55,391 nucleotides of DNA from Acidimicrobiia bacterium (GCA_016649895.1 JAENWR010000010.1:1-55391); one strand, 5' to 3'. Positions 33,706 through 43,368 are shown, numbered from the stretch's first letter. Translations and numbers: made by a program. The notes: generated by a model from the letters alone, not told the origin.

Positions 33706-34155
33706 TCAGCCGGCGGGGTCGATGGGTGGCGGGGTGCGGGTGCTGATCTGCAGCCGGTTCCACACGTTGATGGTGGCGATGGCGAAGAGCAGGTTTCCCA
33801 CTCCCTCGGCGCCGAACTGGACGATGGCTTCGTCCCACGTCGCGTCGGTGACGCCCTGCTCGCCGAGGCGGGTCACCTCGTCGGTGAGAGCGAGGAGCGC
33901 CCGTTCCTGCGCGTCGAAGAAGGGCGCGTCGTGCCAGGTGGTGACGGCGGTGACCTTCCGGGGGTCGGCCCCGCGGCGCAGCCAGTCGGTGACGTGCATG
34001 TCGAGGCAGAAGGCGCAACCGTTGAGGATCGATGCCCGCACCTTCAGCATCTCGTAGTGCATCGGGTCGACGTGTCGGCGGTTGTACCGCTCCATCTCAG
34101 TGACGCCCGTGAAGGCGTCGGGGACGAGGTCGCGCAGCGACACGCGCGGTTTCAT
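33706..34155 (-). CDS. carboxymuconolactone decarboxylase / AhpD-like protein
   Basis: 149 residues, all-helical AhpD-like fold. The peroxidase-type motif is Cys47-Ala-Phe-Cys50 with His54 in LNGCAFCLDMHVTDW, followed by VTTWHDAPFFDAQERALLALTDEVT and FGAEGVGNLLFAIATINVWNRL. Such proteins act as alkyl hydroperoxidases or disulphide reductases and often accompany sigma factors, though none is seen here. ATG 34153-34155. Convergent with the GroES-like gene, 5 bp apart. A scrambled region follows upstream. Confidence 0.87.
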   Translation of the reverse strand: MKPRVSLRDLVPDAFTGVTEMERYNRRHVDPMHYEMLKVRASILNGCAFCLDMHVTDWLRRGADPRKVTAVTTWHDAPFFDAQERALLALTDEVTRLGEQGVTDATWDEAIVQFGAEGVGNLLFAIATINVWNRLQISTRTPPPIDPAG

Positions 34156-34460
34156 GGTGCCTCCATCGGGTCGTCGGTCGTGCTCCCCTGTCTACTCCCC
34201 GGGAGATGGTCTGGCGCGGGGCGCTATGGTCGCCGTGTTCGCAATTGGACGGGGTGTCATAGATGACGAGCGCAGGCGTGTCACAGCGGGTGGCGCCTGA
34301 GGTGCATCAGATCGACGAGCGTTCGGAGGATCTCGCCTTCGATCCGGCGCCGTCGTGGACCACGTCCGAGGCCGACGTCGTGGTCAGCGCGGCCACCGGC
34401 CGTCGCTCCCACGTCGACGGATGGGGTGTGGGTTCGACCCTCGCGGCTGCGGTACTGCGC
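34156..34460. other. scrambled region next to the Rhs fragment
   Basis: Open frames exist on both strands. A plus-strand frame from ATG 34263 looks coding for about 80 codons (VAPEVHQIDERSEDLAFDP and so on) and then turns into the shadow of the minus-strand YD fragment. On the minus strand a frame-shifted continuation of the fragment, VIDATTNPIRATAVRGERST, runs to 34307. No intact gene can be defended; I read it as debris. Confidence 0.35.
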
Positions 34461-34904
34461 TCACCCCGCACCGCGGTGGCCCGGATCGGGTTGGTGGTGG
34501 CGTCGATGACCGGCGTGGCTGACCGCGGCGACCCGGCCGTGCTCGTCGTAGGTGATGTCGGTGGTCGATCCCTGGCGCACCACCCGAACGGGCAGATCGC
34601 CTTCGCAGGTCGTCTCGATGGTGCCGGCATCGGGTCGGTGCCAGCGCATCACCGTGCCGTCGAGGACCTCGACGGTGGTGACGCGCCCGGCGGGGGTCGT
34701 CTCGGTGATGGTGCCGTGGGCGCCGTCGAGCCGTCGGATCCACGTGCGATCACCGATGCGCAGGTGCTCCTCGACCGCCGCTCCCGGCCCGCTGCGTCGC
34801 TCTCGGGCCAGCACCAGGCTCCGGCCGTTCTCGGTCGACCACGTGTACCTGAAGGGCGAGAACATGGGCACCAGGGGCCAGGGACTGCTCAAGCGGGTCA
34901 ACAA
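34461..34904 (-). pseudogene. Rhs/YD-repeat protein fragment
   Basis: About 147 residues on the minus strand with the sequence style of Rhs/YD-repeat proteins: LDGAHGTITETTPAGRVTTV, VLDGTVMRWHRPDAGTIETT and the YD unit STTDITYDEHGRVAAVSHAG. Full Rhs proteins have over a thousand residues and a secreted shell, so this is a relic. It appears frame-shifted near 34505 and has no credible start. Its 5' side overlaps the start of the plus-strand ORF at 34864. It suggests that a polymorphic-toxin locus once lay here. Confidence 0.5.
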
Positions 34905-35277
34905 CTACGTCTACGAGACCCAGTGGAACACCGAGGACAAGCCGAACCACCCCGAGACCGAGTGCCGCAAGGTCGAGAACGTCGACGAGGAGTGCCTCGA
35001 TCGGTTGACGAAGCCGGGAACGCCGCTCGGCACCTGGGGTGTCGACTACGGGTGGCCGTGGGAGACGGGGCGGATCCCGGTCGCGAGGAACGTCTGCTAC
35101 GACGCGGTGTGGGACGCGCTCGACGAGTGTGCCGGGCCCGGCGGCTGGGAGTACGGCGACAGCGACACGGGCGAGGGTCCCGGTGTTCTGGAGTCGATCT
35201 ATCGCACGACCAGCGAAGCCGCGTACTGGATCCCTTCCGCCATGAAGTCGGCGGCGGATGCCTGGCGCGACTGGTGA
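34864..35277 (+). CDS. hypothetical protein, possibly an Rhs-associated C-terminal piece
   Basis: 137 residues from ATG 34864 with strong third-position bias. It is rich in Trp, Tyr and Cys (RVNNYVYETQWNTEDKPNH, ETECRKVENVDEEC, GTWGVDYGWPWETGRIPV, RNVCYDAVWDALDECAG) and ends SAADAWRDW. The Cys are spaced as if to form disulphides, but no signal peptide is seen. It continues in frame upstream for about 15 codons without a start, so it may be the tail of a larger, lost protein. I do not recognise a domain. Proximity to the YD fragment suggests a remnant of a toxin or Rhs cargo. Confidence 0.45.
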   Translation: MGTRGQGLLKRVNNYVYETQWNTEDKPNHPETECRKVENVDEECLDRLTKPGTPLGTWGVDYGWPWETGRIPVARNVCYDAVWDALDECAGPGGWEYGDSDTGEGPGVLESIYRTTSEAAYWIPSAMKSAADAWRDW

Positions 35278-35329
35278 TCTCCTCCCGTTGGAACATCGCA
35301 ACCCTCCGGGAGGTCGGGTCGCTGGCTCC

Positions 35330-35335
35330 TACGAT
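35330..35335 (+). promoter_or_regulatory. -10 element of the hisI-trpE unit
   Basis: TACGAT ending 6 nt before ATG 35342. Confidence 0.5.
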
Positions 35336-35341
35336 GGAACG

Positions 35342-35707
35342 ATGACCGTGGCCACCCCCATCCCCGTCGACGACGCGGAGCTCGCCGAGATCCACTACGG
35401 CGCCGACGGTCTCGTCGCTGCCATCATCCAACAGGACGGCACCGGCAAGGTGCTGCAGCTGGGGTGGATGAACGAGGAGTCCGTGCGCCTCACCTTCGAC
35501 ACCGGGCGCATCTGGTTCTGGAGCCGTTCGCGCCAGGAGCTGTGGTGCAAGGGCGAGACCTCGGGCAACCGGATGTACCTCCGCGAGGCCCACCTCGACT
35601 GCGACGGCGATGCACTGCTCTTCGTCGTCGAGCAAGAGGGCCGAGGGGCCTGCCACACCGGGCAGTTGAGCTGCTTCTTCAGGAGCTTCGGTGCTGCAGC
35701 CGAGTAG
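35342..35707 (+). CDS. hisI: phosphoribosyl-AMP cyclohydrolase
   Basis: 121 residues, the stand-alone cyclohydrolase without the HisE domain. It shows VLQLGWMNEESVRLTFDTG, FWSRSRQELWCKGETSGN, the metal ligands in LDCDGDALLFVVEQEG and the Cys in GACHTGQLSCFF. It opens the purine ring of PR-AMP, step three of histidine synthesis. ATG 35342 is fixed by the -10 box. It overlaps trpE by 17 bp, linking the two pathways in one transcript. hisG and hisE are not in the window. Confidence 0.95.
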   Translation: MTVATPIPVDDAELAEIHYGADGLVAAIIQQDGTGKVLQLGWMNEESVRLTFDTGRIWFWSRSRQELWCKGETSGNRMYLREAHLDCDGDALLFVVEQEGRGACHTGQLSCFFRSFGAAAE

Positions 35708-37208
35708 GGCCGAGTTCCACCAGCTGGCCCGCACCCACACCGTGGTTCCGGTGTGGCGCGAGCTGCTGGCCGACCTGATCACCCCGGTCGCCGCGTTCGC
35801 CCGTCTGTGCGGCGACGAGCAGCCGGGGTTCCTGCTCGAATCGGTCGAGCACGGCGAGCGGTGGAGCCGTTGGTCGTTCGTCGGCCGCAACCCCATCGGC
35901 ACCATCACGTCCCGTGGCGGCACCGTCACCATCGACGGAGATCTGCCCGACGACCTCCCCGTGGCCGATGGTGTCCTCGCCACCCTCGAAGCGCTCCTCG
36001 ACCGGTACCGGTCGCCGTCGCTGCCGAACCTGCCGCCGCTGCACGGCGGGGTGGTCGGCCACCTCGGCTACGACGTGGTGCGCGAGGTCGAGCACCTCCC
36101 GCACGTGCCCACCGACGATCGCGGCCACCCCGATGCCGTCCTGTCGGTCATCGGCGAGCTCGCGGCGTTCGACCACTGGCGCCAGCGGGTCACCCTCATC
36201 GAGAACGTCATCGTCCCGGCCGACGTCTCCGACGACGACCTCGACGCGCGCTACGACGACGCGGTCGCTCGGCTCGACCAACTGGCACTCGACGGGGCGC
36301 GCCCCCTCGACGAGCCCCTCGTCGAACCGCCCGACGGCGACGAGCTCCCCGAGTTCACCTCCACCATGGGGGGCGAGCAGTACGAGCGTGCTGTCGAGGT
36401 GGCCCGCGAGCACATCTTCGCCGGCGACGTCTTCCAGGTGGTTCTGTCGCAGCGGTTCGACGTGCAGCTCGACGCCGAGCCGTTCGACGTGTACCGGGTG
36501 CTGCGCCAGATCAACCCCAGCCCCTACATGTTCTTCATCCGCCAACCCGGCCTCACCCTCGTGGGCTGCTCACCGGAGCCGATGGTGCAGCTCCTCGACG
36601 GGCGGGTCATCTCGCGCCCCATCGCCGGCACCCGTCGGCGGGGCACCACCGAGGAGGACGACCGTCGCCTCGGTGCCGAGCTGCGCGAGCACCCGAAGGA
36701 GGTCGCCGAGCACGTGATGCTGGTCGATCTGGCGCGCAACGACGTGGGTCGGGTGGTCACCTTCGGCACCGAGCGGGTCGACGAGATGATGATCCTCGAG
36801 CGCTACAGCCACGTCATGCACCTCACCTCGCAGGTGTCGGGCGAGCTGGCCGAGGGCCGCACCCCCATCGACGTGCTGCGGGCCACCCTCCCCGCCGGCA
36901 CCGTGTCGGGTGCGCCGAAGGTGCGAGCGATGGAGATCATCGACGAGCTCGAGCCGGTGAAGCGAGGGCCATACGCCGGAGTGGCCGGCTACATCGACTT
37001 CTCCGGCAACATCGACACCGCCATCGCCATCCGCACCATGATCATCGGCGACGACGGCGTGGCGTCGGTGCAGGCCGGCGCCGGCCTGGTGGCCGACTCG
37101 GTGCCCGAGCACGAAGACCTCGAGTGCCGCAACAAGGCCCGGGCCCTGCTCGTGGCCATCCCGCCCGCCCGGCGGATGACCGCCCTACGCCGCAAGGACC
37201 GCTCATGA
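35691..37208 (+). CDS. trpE: anthranilate synthase component I
   Basis: 505 residues. The N-terminal LLES motif (48-51, in FLLESVEHGERWSRWSFVG) is the tryptophan feedback site, so the enzyme is likely inhibited by tryptophan. The catalytic domain has DVFQVVLSQRFD, INPSPYMFFIRQPG, VGCSPEPMVQL, RPIAGTRRRG, LVDLARNDVGRVV, PAGTVSGAPKVRAMEII and YAGVAGYIDFSGNIDTAIAI. It makes anthranilate from chorismate and needs a TrpG glutaminase, which is not encoded here. GTG 35691 lies inside hisI. The ygfZ-like gene overlaps its stop by 4 bp. Confidence 0.95.
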   Translation: MLQPSRAEFHQLARTHTVVPVWRELLADLITPVAAFARLCGDEQPGFLLESVEHGERWSRWSFVGRNPIGTITSRGGTVTIDGDLPDDLPVADGVLATLEALLDRYRSPSLPNLPPLHGGVVGHLGYDVVREVEHLPHVPTDDRGHPDAVLSVIGELAAFDHWRQRVTLIENVIVPADVSDDDLDARYDDAVARLDQLALDGARPLDEPLVEPPDGDELPEFTSTMGGEQYERAVEVAREHIFAGDVFQVVLSQRFDVQLDAEPFDVYRVLRQINPSPYMFFIRQPGLTLVGCSPEPMVQLLDGRVISRPIAGTRRRGTTEEDDRRLGAELREHPKEVAEHVMLVDLARNDVGRVVTFGTERVDEMMILERYSHVMHLTSQVSGELAEGRTPIDVLRATLPAGTVSGAPKVRAMEIIDELEPVKRGPYAGVAGYIDFSGNIDTAIAIRTMIIGDDGVASVQAGAGLVADSVPEHEDLECRNKARALLVAIPPARRMTALRRKDRS

Positions 37209-38116
37209 CCCAACTCGACCTGGCCGGCCAGCTGCAGCTCCTGCGCGAGGGTGCCGGCGCGGTGCGCATCGAGCGCGACGTGGTGCGCGCCACTGGTGAC
37301 GCGGTGCTCGAGTTCCTCCAGGGCCAGGTGAGCCAGGACATCGAGTCGCTGGTCGTCGGGCGTTCGGCGTGGTCGTTCGTGCTCCAGCCTCAGGGCAAGG
37401 TCGACGTGTGGTTCCGGATCACGCGCATCGCACCCACCGCTTTCGTGCTCGACACCGACGCCGGCTGGGGCCAGGCGCTCATCGCCCGTCTCGAGCGCTT
37501 TCGGTTGCGCACGCCGGTCGAGTTCGAGCTGCTCGACTGGTCGGCCATCGCCGTGCGCGGTGTGGCGGCCCCCGCGCCTCTGGCGCCGCCCGACACCGAT
37601 GACGGCATCGTGGTGCCCGTCGAACAAGTCGGATGGACGGGCTGGGATGTCCTCGGTCCGGCACCGGGAATCTCCGAGGGTGCGACCGAGTGCTCCGACG
37701 AGGCGCTCGAGGCGCTGCGGATCGAGGCCGGAATCCCCCGCATGGGCTCCGAGATCGACGAGTCGACGATCCCGGCCGAGGCCGGGGTGGTGCCCATCTC
37801 GGTCAGCTTCACCAAGGGCTGCTACACGGGCCAGGAGCTCGTCGCCCGCATCGACTCACGGGGCAGCAAGACCCCGCGGCGGCTGGTGGGGCTCGTCGTT
37901 GAGGGCTCCGAGCCGCCGGTGCCTGGCTCGTCCATCAAGCTCGACGGATCCGACGTGGGTCGTGTCACCAGCGTGGCGCCCATGGGCAGCCATGGCGGTC
38001 CCGTGGCGCTGGCCTACCTTGTGCGCGCCGTCGACACCCCGGCCGAGGCGTCGGTCACTGGCGCCACCGACCTCGTACGAGCCACCGCGCTCGCCCTCCC
38101 CATCGCCATGGCGTGA
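37205..38116 (+). CDS. ygfZ: YgfZ/GcvT-domain folate-binding protein
   Basis: 303 residues related to the glycine-cleavage T protein. The diagnostic motif K-G-C-Y-x-G-Q-E is at SFTKGCYTGQELVARI, preceded by EALRIEAGIPRMGSEIDES, and a C-terminal beta domain follows. YgfZ uses tetrahydrofolate to assist iron-sulphur cluster synthesis or repair. It sits inside the trp region without an obvious pathway link; ATG 37205 overlaps the trpE stop (ATGA), so it is translated from the same message. Confidence 0.9.
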   Translation: MTQLDLAGQLQLLREGAGAVRIERDVVRATGDAVLEFLQGQVSQDIESLVVGRSAWSFVLQPQGKVDVWFRITRIAPTAFVLDTDAGWGQALIARLERFRLRTPVEFELLDWSAIAVRGVAAPAPLAPPDTDDGIVVPVEQVGWTGWDVLGPAPGISEGATECSDEALEALRIEAGIPRMGSEIDESTIPAEAGVVPISVSFTKGCYTGQELVARIDSRGSKTPRRLVGLVVEGSEPPVPGSSIKLDGSDVGRVTSVAPMGSHGGPVALAYLVRAVDTPAEASVTGATDLVRATALALPIAMA

Positions 38117-38129
38117 TCATGCACCTCCG

Positions 38130-38669
38130 GTGACCCACTACGACGTGCTCGGCGTGCCTCGTGGCGCCACCCACGACGAGCTGCGCCGCGCCTACCTGGC
38201 GCTCGCCCGGGCCCACCACCCCGACCACCATGCCGGCTCGACCGATGCCGAGCGCACCGCCGCCGAGCGACGCATGCGCGCCATCAACGAGGCGTGGCGC
38301 GACATAGGCGATCCAGAACGTCGGCGCCGCTACGACGAGCAGCTCGACCGGGGACCCACCGCCGCCACGGTCGAGGAGGAGCCCGCTCGAACCTGGCGGC
38401 CGTTCGACGGCACATGGGACCTCGACCCCGACGATCTCGACGAACGTCTCGACGACTCCGACGCCCGTCGACCCGCCGCGGCCAGGCTCCTTGCCGTCGG
38501 CCCGGCCGCGGCGCTCGTGGTGGGCCTGGCCACGGCGTTCCTCGGGCTCATCACCCAGATCCGTGCCGTCCTCGCACTCGGCTTCATCGGCATCGCCATC
38601 GGGGTGCTCCTGTTCCTCGCCGCACCGTTGGCGGTCATCCTCGACAGCCGCCGTCACGACCGTCTCTGA
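38130..38669 (+). CDS. membrane-anchored J-domain protein
   Basis: 179 residues. Residues 1-65 form a J domain (THYDVLGVPRGATHDELRRA) with the HPD triad at 30-32 in ARAHHPDHHAG, which stimulates DnaK ATPase. A central acidic linker (about 75-110) leads to two hydrophobic helices at about 120-140 and 144-168, followed by a basic end. It lacks the Gly/Phe and zinc domains of DnaJ, so it is a membrane-bound type III J protein that may recruit DnaK to the membrane. GTG 38130, 13 bp after ygfZ. Confidence 0.85.
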   Translation: MTHYDVLGVPRGATHDELRRAYLALARAHHPDHHAGSTDAERTAAERRMRAINEAWRDIGDPERRRRYDEQLDRGPTAATVEEEPARTWRPFDGTWDLDPDDLDERLDDSDARRPAAARLLAVGPAAALVVGLATAFLGLITQIRAVLALGFIGIAIGVLLFLAAPLAVILDSRRHDRL

Positions 38670-38685
38670 CCAGCGGCTCGGTGGG

Positions 38686-38691
38686 TAGTGT
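38686..38691 (+). promoter_or_regulatory. -10 element of the monooxygenase-trpC unit
   Basis: TAGTGT ending 6 nt before ATG 38698. Confidence 0.5.
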
Positions 38692-38697
38692 GCGCCC

Positions 38698-39009
38698 ATG
38701 TCGAGGACCGTCACGCTCGCCAAGTTGCCCCTCAAGCCCGGAACCCGCGACGAGTTCATCGCTGCGTTCGGCTCGATGTTCCCGGTGGTCGCCGGGGAGG
38801 ACGGCACCGTGATCTACGCGCTCCACACCGACGACAAGGATCCCGACCTCGTCTGGATCTACGAGCTGTACGCCGACGAAGCGGCGCTCGCCACGCACAT
38901 GGCGAGCGACGGGTTCGCCACGGCCTTCGCGGCGTTCGGTGGGTTCGTTGCCGAAGGCGCCGAGCTGATCCGCATGACGCCGGTGCAGGCCGAGGGCTTC
39001 GAGATCTAG
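38698..39009 (+). CDS. antibiotic biosynthesis monooxygenase-family protein
   Basis: 103 residues with a dimeric ferredoxin-like (ABM/YgiN) fold: VTLAKLPLKPGTRDEFIAAF, DGTVIYALHTDDKDPDLVWIYELY and FATAFAAFGGFVAEGAELI. Members oxidise quinols or small aromatics without a metal; some degrade haem. Conserved strands are present but the sequence does not reveal the substrate. It has its own -10 box, and trpC starts 5 bp after its stop, so both are likely on one message. Confidence 0.8.
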   Translation: MSRTVTLAKLPLKPGTRDEFIAAFGSMFPVVAGEDGTVIYALHTDDKDPDLVWIYELYADEAALATHMASDGFATAFAAFGGFVAEGAELIRMTPVQAEGFEI

Positions 39010-39014
39010 ATCAC

Positions 39015-39812
39015 GTGGCGACCTACCTCGATGCCATCCTCGCCCTGCACCGCGCCGCGGCCGCAGCCGACGACCGCGACCCCGGGTGGCTGCGCTCCCA
39101 GGCCGAGGCCTCCGCGTCGCCGCGGGGCTTCCGCTCGGCACTCGTCGAGTCCGATGGCCTCGCGGTCATCGCCGAGGTGAAGCGCAGATCGCCGTCGAAG
39201 GGCGATCTCCACGTCGACCTCGATCCACAGGTCCTCGCTCGTTCGTACGCCGCCGGCGGCGCCTCCTGCCTGTCGGTGCTCACCGATGTCGAGCACTTCG
39301 GCGGATCGCCCGCCGACCTGGCCGCGGCGCGCGATGCCACCGAGCTGCCCGTGCTCCGCAAGGACTTCACCGTGTCGGGCCTCGACGTGTGCGACGCCCG
39401 GCTCATGGGCGCCGATGCCGTCCTGCTCATCGCGGCGGCGCTCGACGATGCCGAGCTGGCCGAGCTGCACGCCCTGGCCACGGCGCTCGACCTCGCCGTC
39501 CTCGTCGAGATCCACGACGAAGCCGAGCTCGACCGGGCGCTCGCCATCGACGCCGACCTCATCGGGGTGAACCAGCGCGACCTCGACACCTTCGAGGTCG
39601 ACGCCGAGCGGGCGGTGCGCATGGCGCCGCTCATCCCCCCGAACGTCGTGCGCGTGGCCGAGTCGGGGGTGCGTGGCCCCGACGACGCCCGGCGCCTCGC
39701 CGACGCCGGCTACGACGCGGTCCTGGTGGGGGAGAGCCTGGTCACCGCGGGCGATCCCGAGGCCGCGGTTCGGGCCATGCGGGCGCAGCCGGCTCGACGG
39801 CTCGACGGCTGA
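39015..39812 (+). CDS. trpC: indole-3-glycerol phosphate synthase
   Basis: 265-residue TIM barrel. Seen: the general-acid Lys in VIAEVKRRSPSKGDL, ASCLSVLTDVEHFGGSPADL, LPVLRKDFTVSGLDVCDAR, IGVNQRDLDTFEVD and VAESGVRGPDDARRL. It forms indole glycerol phosphate from CdRP. GTG 39015 gives MATYLDAILA, matching relatives. A 62-bp gap with a -10 box precedes trpF. trpD, which supplies phosphoribosyl anthranilate, is not in the window. Confidence 0.95.
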   Translation: MATYLDAILALHRAAAAADDRDPGWLRSQAEASASPRGFRSALVESDGLAVIAEVKRRSPSKGDLHVDLDPQVLARSYAAGGASCLSVLTDVEHFGGSPADLAAARDATELPVLRKDFTVSGLDVCDARLMGADAVLLIAAALDDAELAELHALATALDLAVLVEIHDEAELDRALAIDADLIGVNQRDLDTFEVDAERAVRMAPLIPPNVVRVAESGVRGPDDARRLADAGYDAVLVGESLVTAGDPEAAVRAMRAQPARRLDG

Positions 39813-39862
39813 TCCGCGACGCCCGCTGGCCCCGGAAGTCGGGGGTTCGGCCGGCCAGGCGG

Positions 39863-39868
39863 TAGCTT
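39863..39868 (+). promoter_or_regulatory. -10 element of the trpF-trpB-trpA unit
   Basis: TAGCTT ending 6 nt before GTG 39875. Confidence 0.5.
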
Positions 39869-39874
39869 CGGGCC

Positions 39875-40530
39875 GTGTTCGTCAAGATCTGCGGGATCAC
39901 CAGTGAGGACGACGCGCTCCTCGCCGTGGCGATGGGTGCCGACGCCATCAGCTTCGTCTTCGCCCCCTCGTCGCGGCAGGTGGCGGCGGGGCACGTGCGC
40001 GACATCGTTCGCCGTCTGCCGCCCGAGATCCTCACGCTCGGTGTGTTCCGTGACGAGTCACCGCAGCGGGTCGTCGAACAGGTGCAGCTCGCTGGGCTTG
40101 CCGGTGTGCAGCTCCACGGGCACGAGACGCCTGACGACGCCAAGTGGATCCGGTCGCGGGTCGGGTTCCTGATCCAGGCATTCCCCGCCGGCTCCGAGGC
40201 ATTGCGTCGTGCCGACGAGTGGGGGGCCGACGCCATCATCGTCGACTCGCCCACGCCCGGTTCCGGCCAGGTCTTCGACTGGTCGCTCGCCGAGGGCGCA
40301 CCGTCGGGTCGCCGGGTCATCCTCGCCGGCGGCCTCACCCCCGACAACGTCGCCGACGCCATCGCCAAGGTGCGCCCGTGGGGTGTCGACGTCTCGACGG
40401 GCGTCGAGGCCGAACCTGGTCGCAAGGACCCCCGCAAGCTGAGAGCATTCATCGCGGCGGCCAAGGCCGCCGAGGTCCCCGATCAACCAGAGCGCACCGG
40501 GGCGCTCTACGACTGGCAAGAGGAGGGTGG

Positions 40531-40534
<4 letters not shown>
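39875..40534 (+). CDS. trpF: phosphoribosylanthranilate isomerase
   Basis: 219-residue TIM barrel with the signature [17 protein letters not shown] (catalytic Cys in KICG), [14 protein letters not shown], the catalytic Asp in [18 protein letters not shown] and the phosphate loop [14 protein letters not shown]. Many actinobacteria lack trpF and use bifunctional PriA; here a normal, complete TrpF is encoded, beside a HisA. The C-terminus is extended by about 15 residues. It overlaps trpB as ATGA. Confidence 0.95.
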
Positions 40535-41723
<1,189 letters not shown>

Positions 41724-41727
<4 letters not shown>

Positions 41728-42536
41728 GCGCCGACACCGGCACCGCCGCAGCGACCACGCCCGTCGGATCCCTCGAGGCTCACCTGAGGGCTTGCCGGGC
41801 CGAGGGCCGAAAGCTGCTCATCCCGTACCTCACCGCCGGCTACGGCGCCGAGTGGACCCGCCTCATCGAGGAGGTGGCCGCCGCGGGCGCCGACGCCATC
41901 GAGATCGGCATCCCGTTCTCCGACCCGGTCATCGACGGACCCACCGTCCAGCTCTCCACTGCCGCTGCGCTCCGGGCCGGCACCACGCCGGGCGTGGTGC
42001 TCGACGCCGTCGAAGGGCTCGATGCCGGGGTCCCGCTGGTCACCATGACCTACTACAACATCTTGTTCCACATGGGCCTCAAGCGCTTCGCCGAGGGCCT
42101 CACCCGCGCCGGCATCAGCGGCGCCATCGTCCCCGACCTCCCCCTCGAGGAGTCCGGGCCGTGGACCACCGAGGCCGACGCAGCAGGCGTCGAGACCGTC
42201 CTCCTCGCCGCCCCCACCGGCTCCGACGAGCGCCTGGCCCGCGTCTGCGAGCGCTCGCGGGGCTTCGTCTACGGCGTCGGACTCGTCGGCATCACCGGCG
42301 AGCGGGCGCAGCTGGCCGAGAGCGCCACCACGATCGCCCGTCGCCTCAAGGCCATCACCGACAAGCCGGTCGCCATCGGCCTGGGCATCTCCACGCCAGA
42401 TCAGGCGGCCGAGGTGGCCCAGGTCGCCGACGGGGTGGTGGTGGGCTCCGCCATCATCCGCCAGCTGATCGACAACGGGTTCGACGCGTGCGTCGACTTC
42501 GTCGGGCAACTCCGTGCCGGTCTCGACCGTGGCTGA
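41724..42536 (+). CDS. trpA: tryptophan synthase alpha chain
   Basis: 270-residue TIM barrel. Catalytic Glu60 and Asp71 lie in [17 protein letters not shown]. Also present are [47 protein letters not shown] and [20 protein letters not shown]. It cleaves indole glycerol phosphate and channels indole to TrpB. Overlaps trpB by ATGA, and the HIT-like gene by 8 bp. Confidence 0.96.
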
Positions 42537-42903
42537 CCTCCAGAGCCCTCCAGAGGCGCCTGAGGGAGCCTGTGAGCTCTGCGAGGCGGCGCGGTTCACG
42601 CACTGGTACCACGAGGACGAGCGCTGCTGGGTGGCCGACTGCGAGGTGTGCTCGGTGCCGATGGTCGTCTGGCAGCACCACGGGGCCGAACCCCCACCCA
42701 ACGAGATCGAGGCGATGCTGGCGAGCCTGTCGGCGGTGGCCACCGAGCGCTTCGGGGCCGACGGCTTCGAGATCGACCGCACGATGCGCCAGGTGCCGTC
42801 GCACTTCCACGCCCACGCCCGCGACGCCCACTGGTGGGCCGAACGCATGAGCCGACCCATGTCGCGCTACACCGGCGTCGGCACCCCCCGCACCACCCGT
42901 TAG
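42529..42903 (+). CDS. HIT-like protein with two CxxC pairs
   Basis: 124 residues from GTG 42529 (GTG 42514 is possible). It has Cys15-x2-Cys18 and Cys38-x2-Cys41, likely a zinc site, and a C-terminal HFHAH motif with His92, His94 and His96, which fits the histidine triad H-x-H-x-H of HIT nucleotide hydrolases. The stretch VPMVVWQHHG and the helix NEIEAMLASLSAVATERFG lie where HIT proteins have a strand and helix. Unlike most HIT proteins it has a second CxxC pair and is short before the triad. The assignment is by pattern only. Coupled to trpA by overlap. Confidence 0.5.
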   Translation: MADLQSPPEAPEGACELCEAARFTHWYHEDERCWVADCEVCSVPMVVWQHHGAEPPPNEIEAMLASLSAVATERFGADGFEIDRTMRQVPSHFHAHARDAHWWAERMSRPMSRYTGVGTPRTTR

Positions 42904-42922
42904 GGGCCGTCGCCACCGGGGA

Positions 42923-42928
42923 TACGGT
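42923..42928 (+). promoter_or_regulatory. -10 element of the truncated haemoglobin gene
   Basis: TACGGT, 8 nt before ATG 42937. Confidence 0.45.
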
Positions 42929-42936
42929 GGCCGACG

Positions 42937-43368
42937 ATGACCGATCCCACCGCTTCCCAGGCTGGGCCGAGCGTGTACGAGCGTGTCGGCTGCCAGCCGT
43001 TCTTCGATGCCCTGGTCGACCGCTTCTACGATGCGGTCGAGGCCGATCCCGTGCTCGAGCCCATGTACCCGTCCGACGACATGGCGGGCGCCCGGGCCCG
43101 CCTCGCGGGGTTCCTCGCCCAGTACTGGGGCGGCCCTACCCACTACAGCGACGAGCGGGGCCATCCCCGCCTGCGGATGCGCCACAATCCGTTCACCATC
43201 GGCCCGATCGAGCGCGAGCACTGGCTGGCGCACATGCTGGGGTCGGTGCGGATGGCCGATCTGGCTGTCGACGTCTCCGAGCAGATGGTGGCCTACTTCG
43301 AGGCCGCGGCCACCGCGATGGTCAACTCGCCCATCCGCGTCGCTGGCCCCGAGGCCGGCAATGCTTGA
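42937..43368 (+). CDS. glbO: group II truncated haemoglobin
   Basis: 143 residues of the 2-on-2 globin family, group II (GlbO). Seen: SVYERVGCQPFFDALVDRFYD (helices A/B with the distal Tyr), AQYWGGPTHYSDERGHPRLR, the proximal His83 in RMRHNPFTIG and Trp96 in EREHWLAHM, which is the G8 Trp that binds ligand in this group. It binds O2 and may manage peroxide or nitric oxide. Starts at ATG 42937 with a -10 box. It may extend the message of the trp region or be a single gene. Confidence 0.93.
   Translation: MTDPTASQAGPSVYERVGCQPFFDALVDRFYDAVEADPVLEPMYPSDDMAGARARLAGFLAQYWGGPTHYSDERGHPRLRMRHNPFTIGPIEREHWLAHMLGSVRMADLAVDVSEQMVAYFEAAATAMVNSPIRVAGPEAGNA

Noticed and set aside
34263-35345. A 360-residue plus-strand gene across the Rhs scar
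   Set aside because: Only the first part looks coding; then it is the shadow of the YD fragment and of another plus frame, and it would run into hisI.
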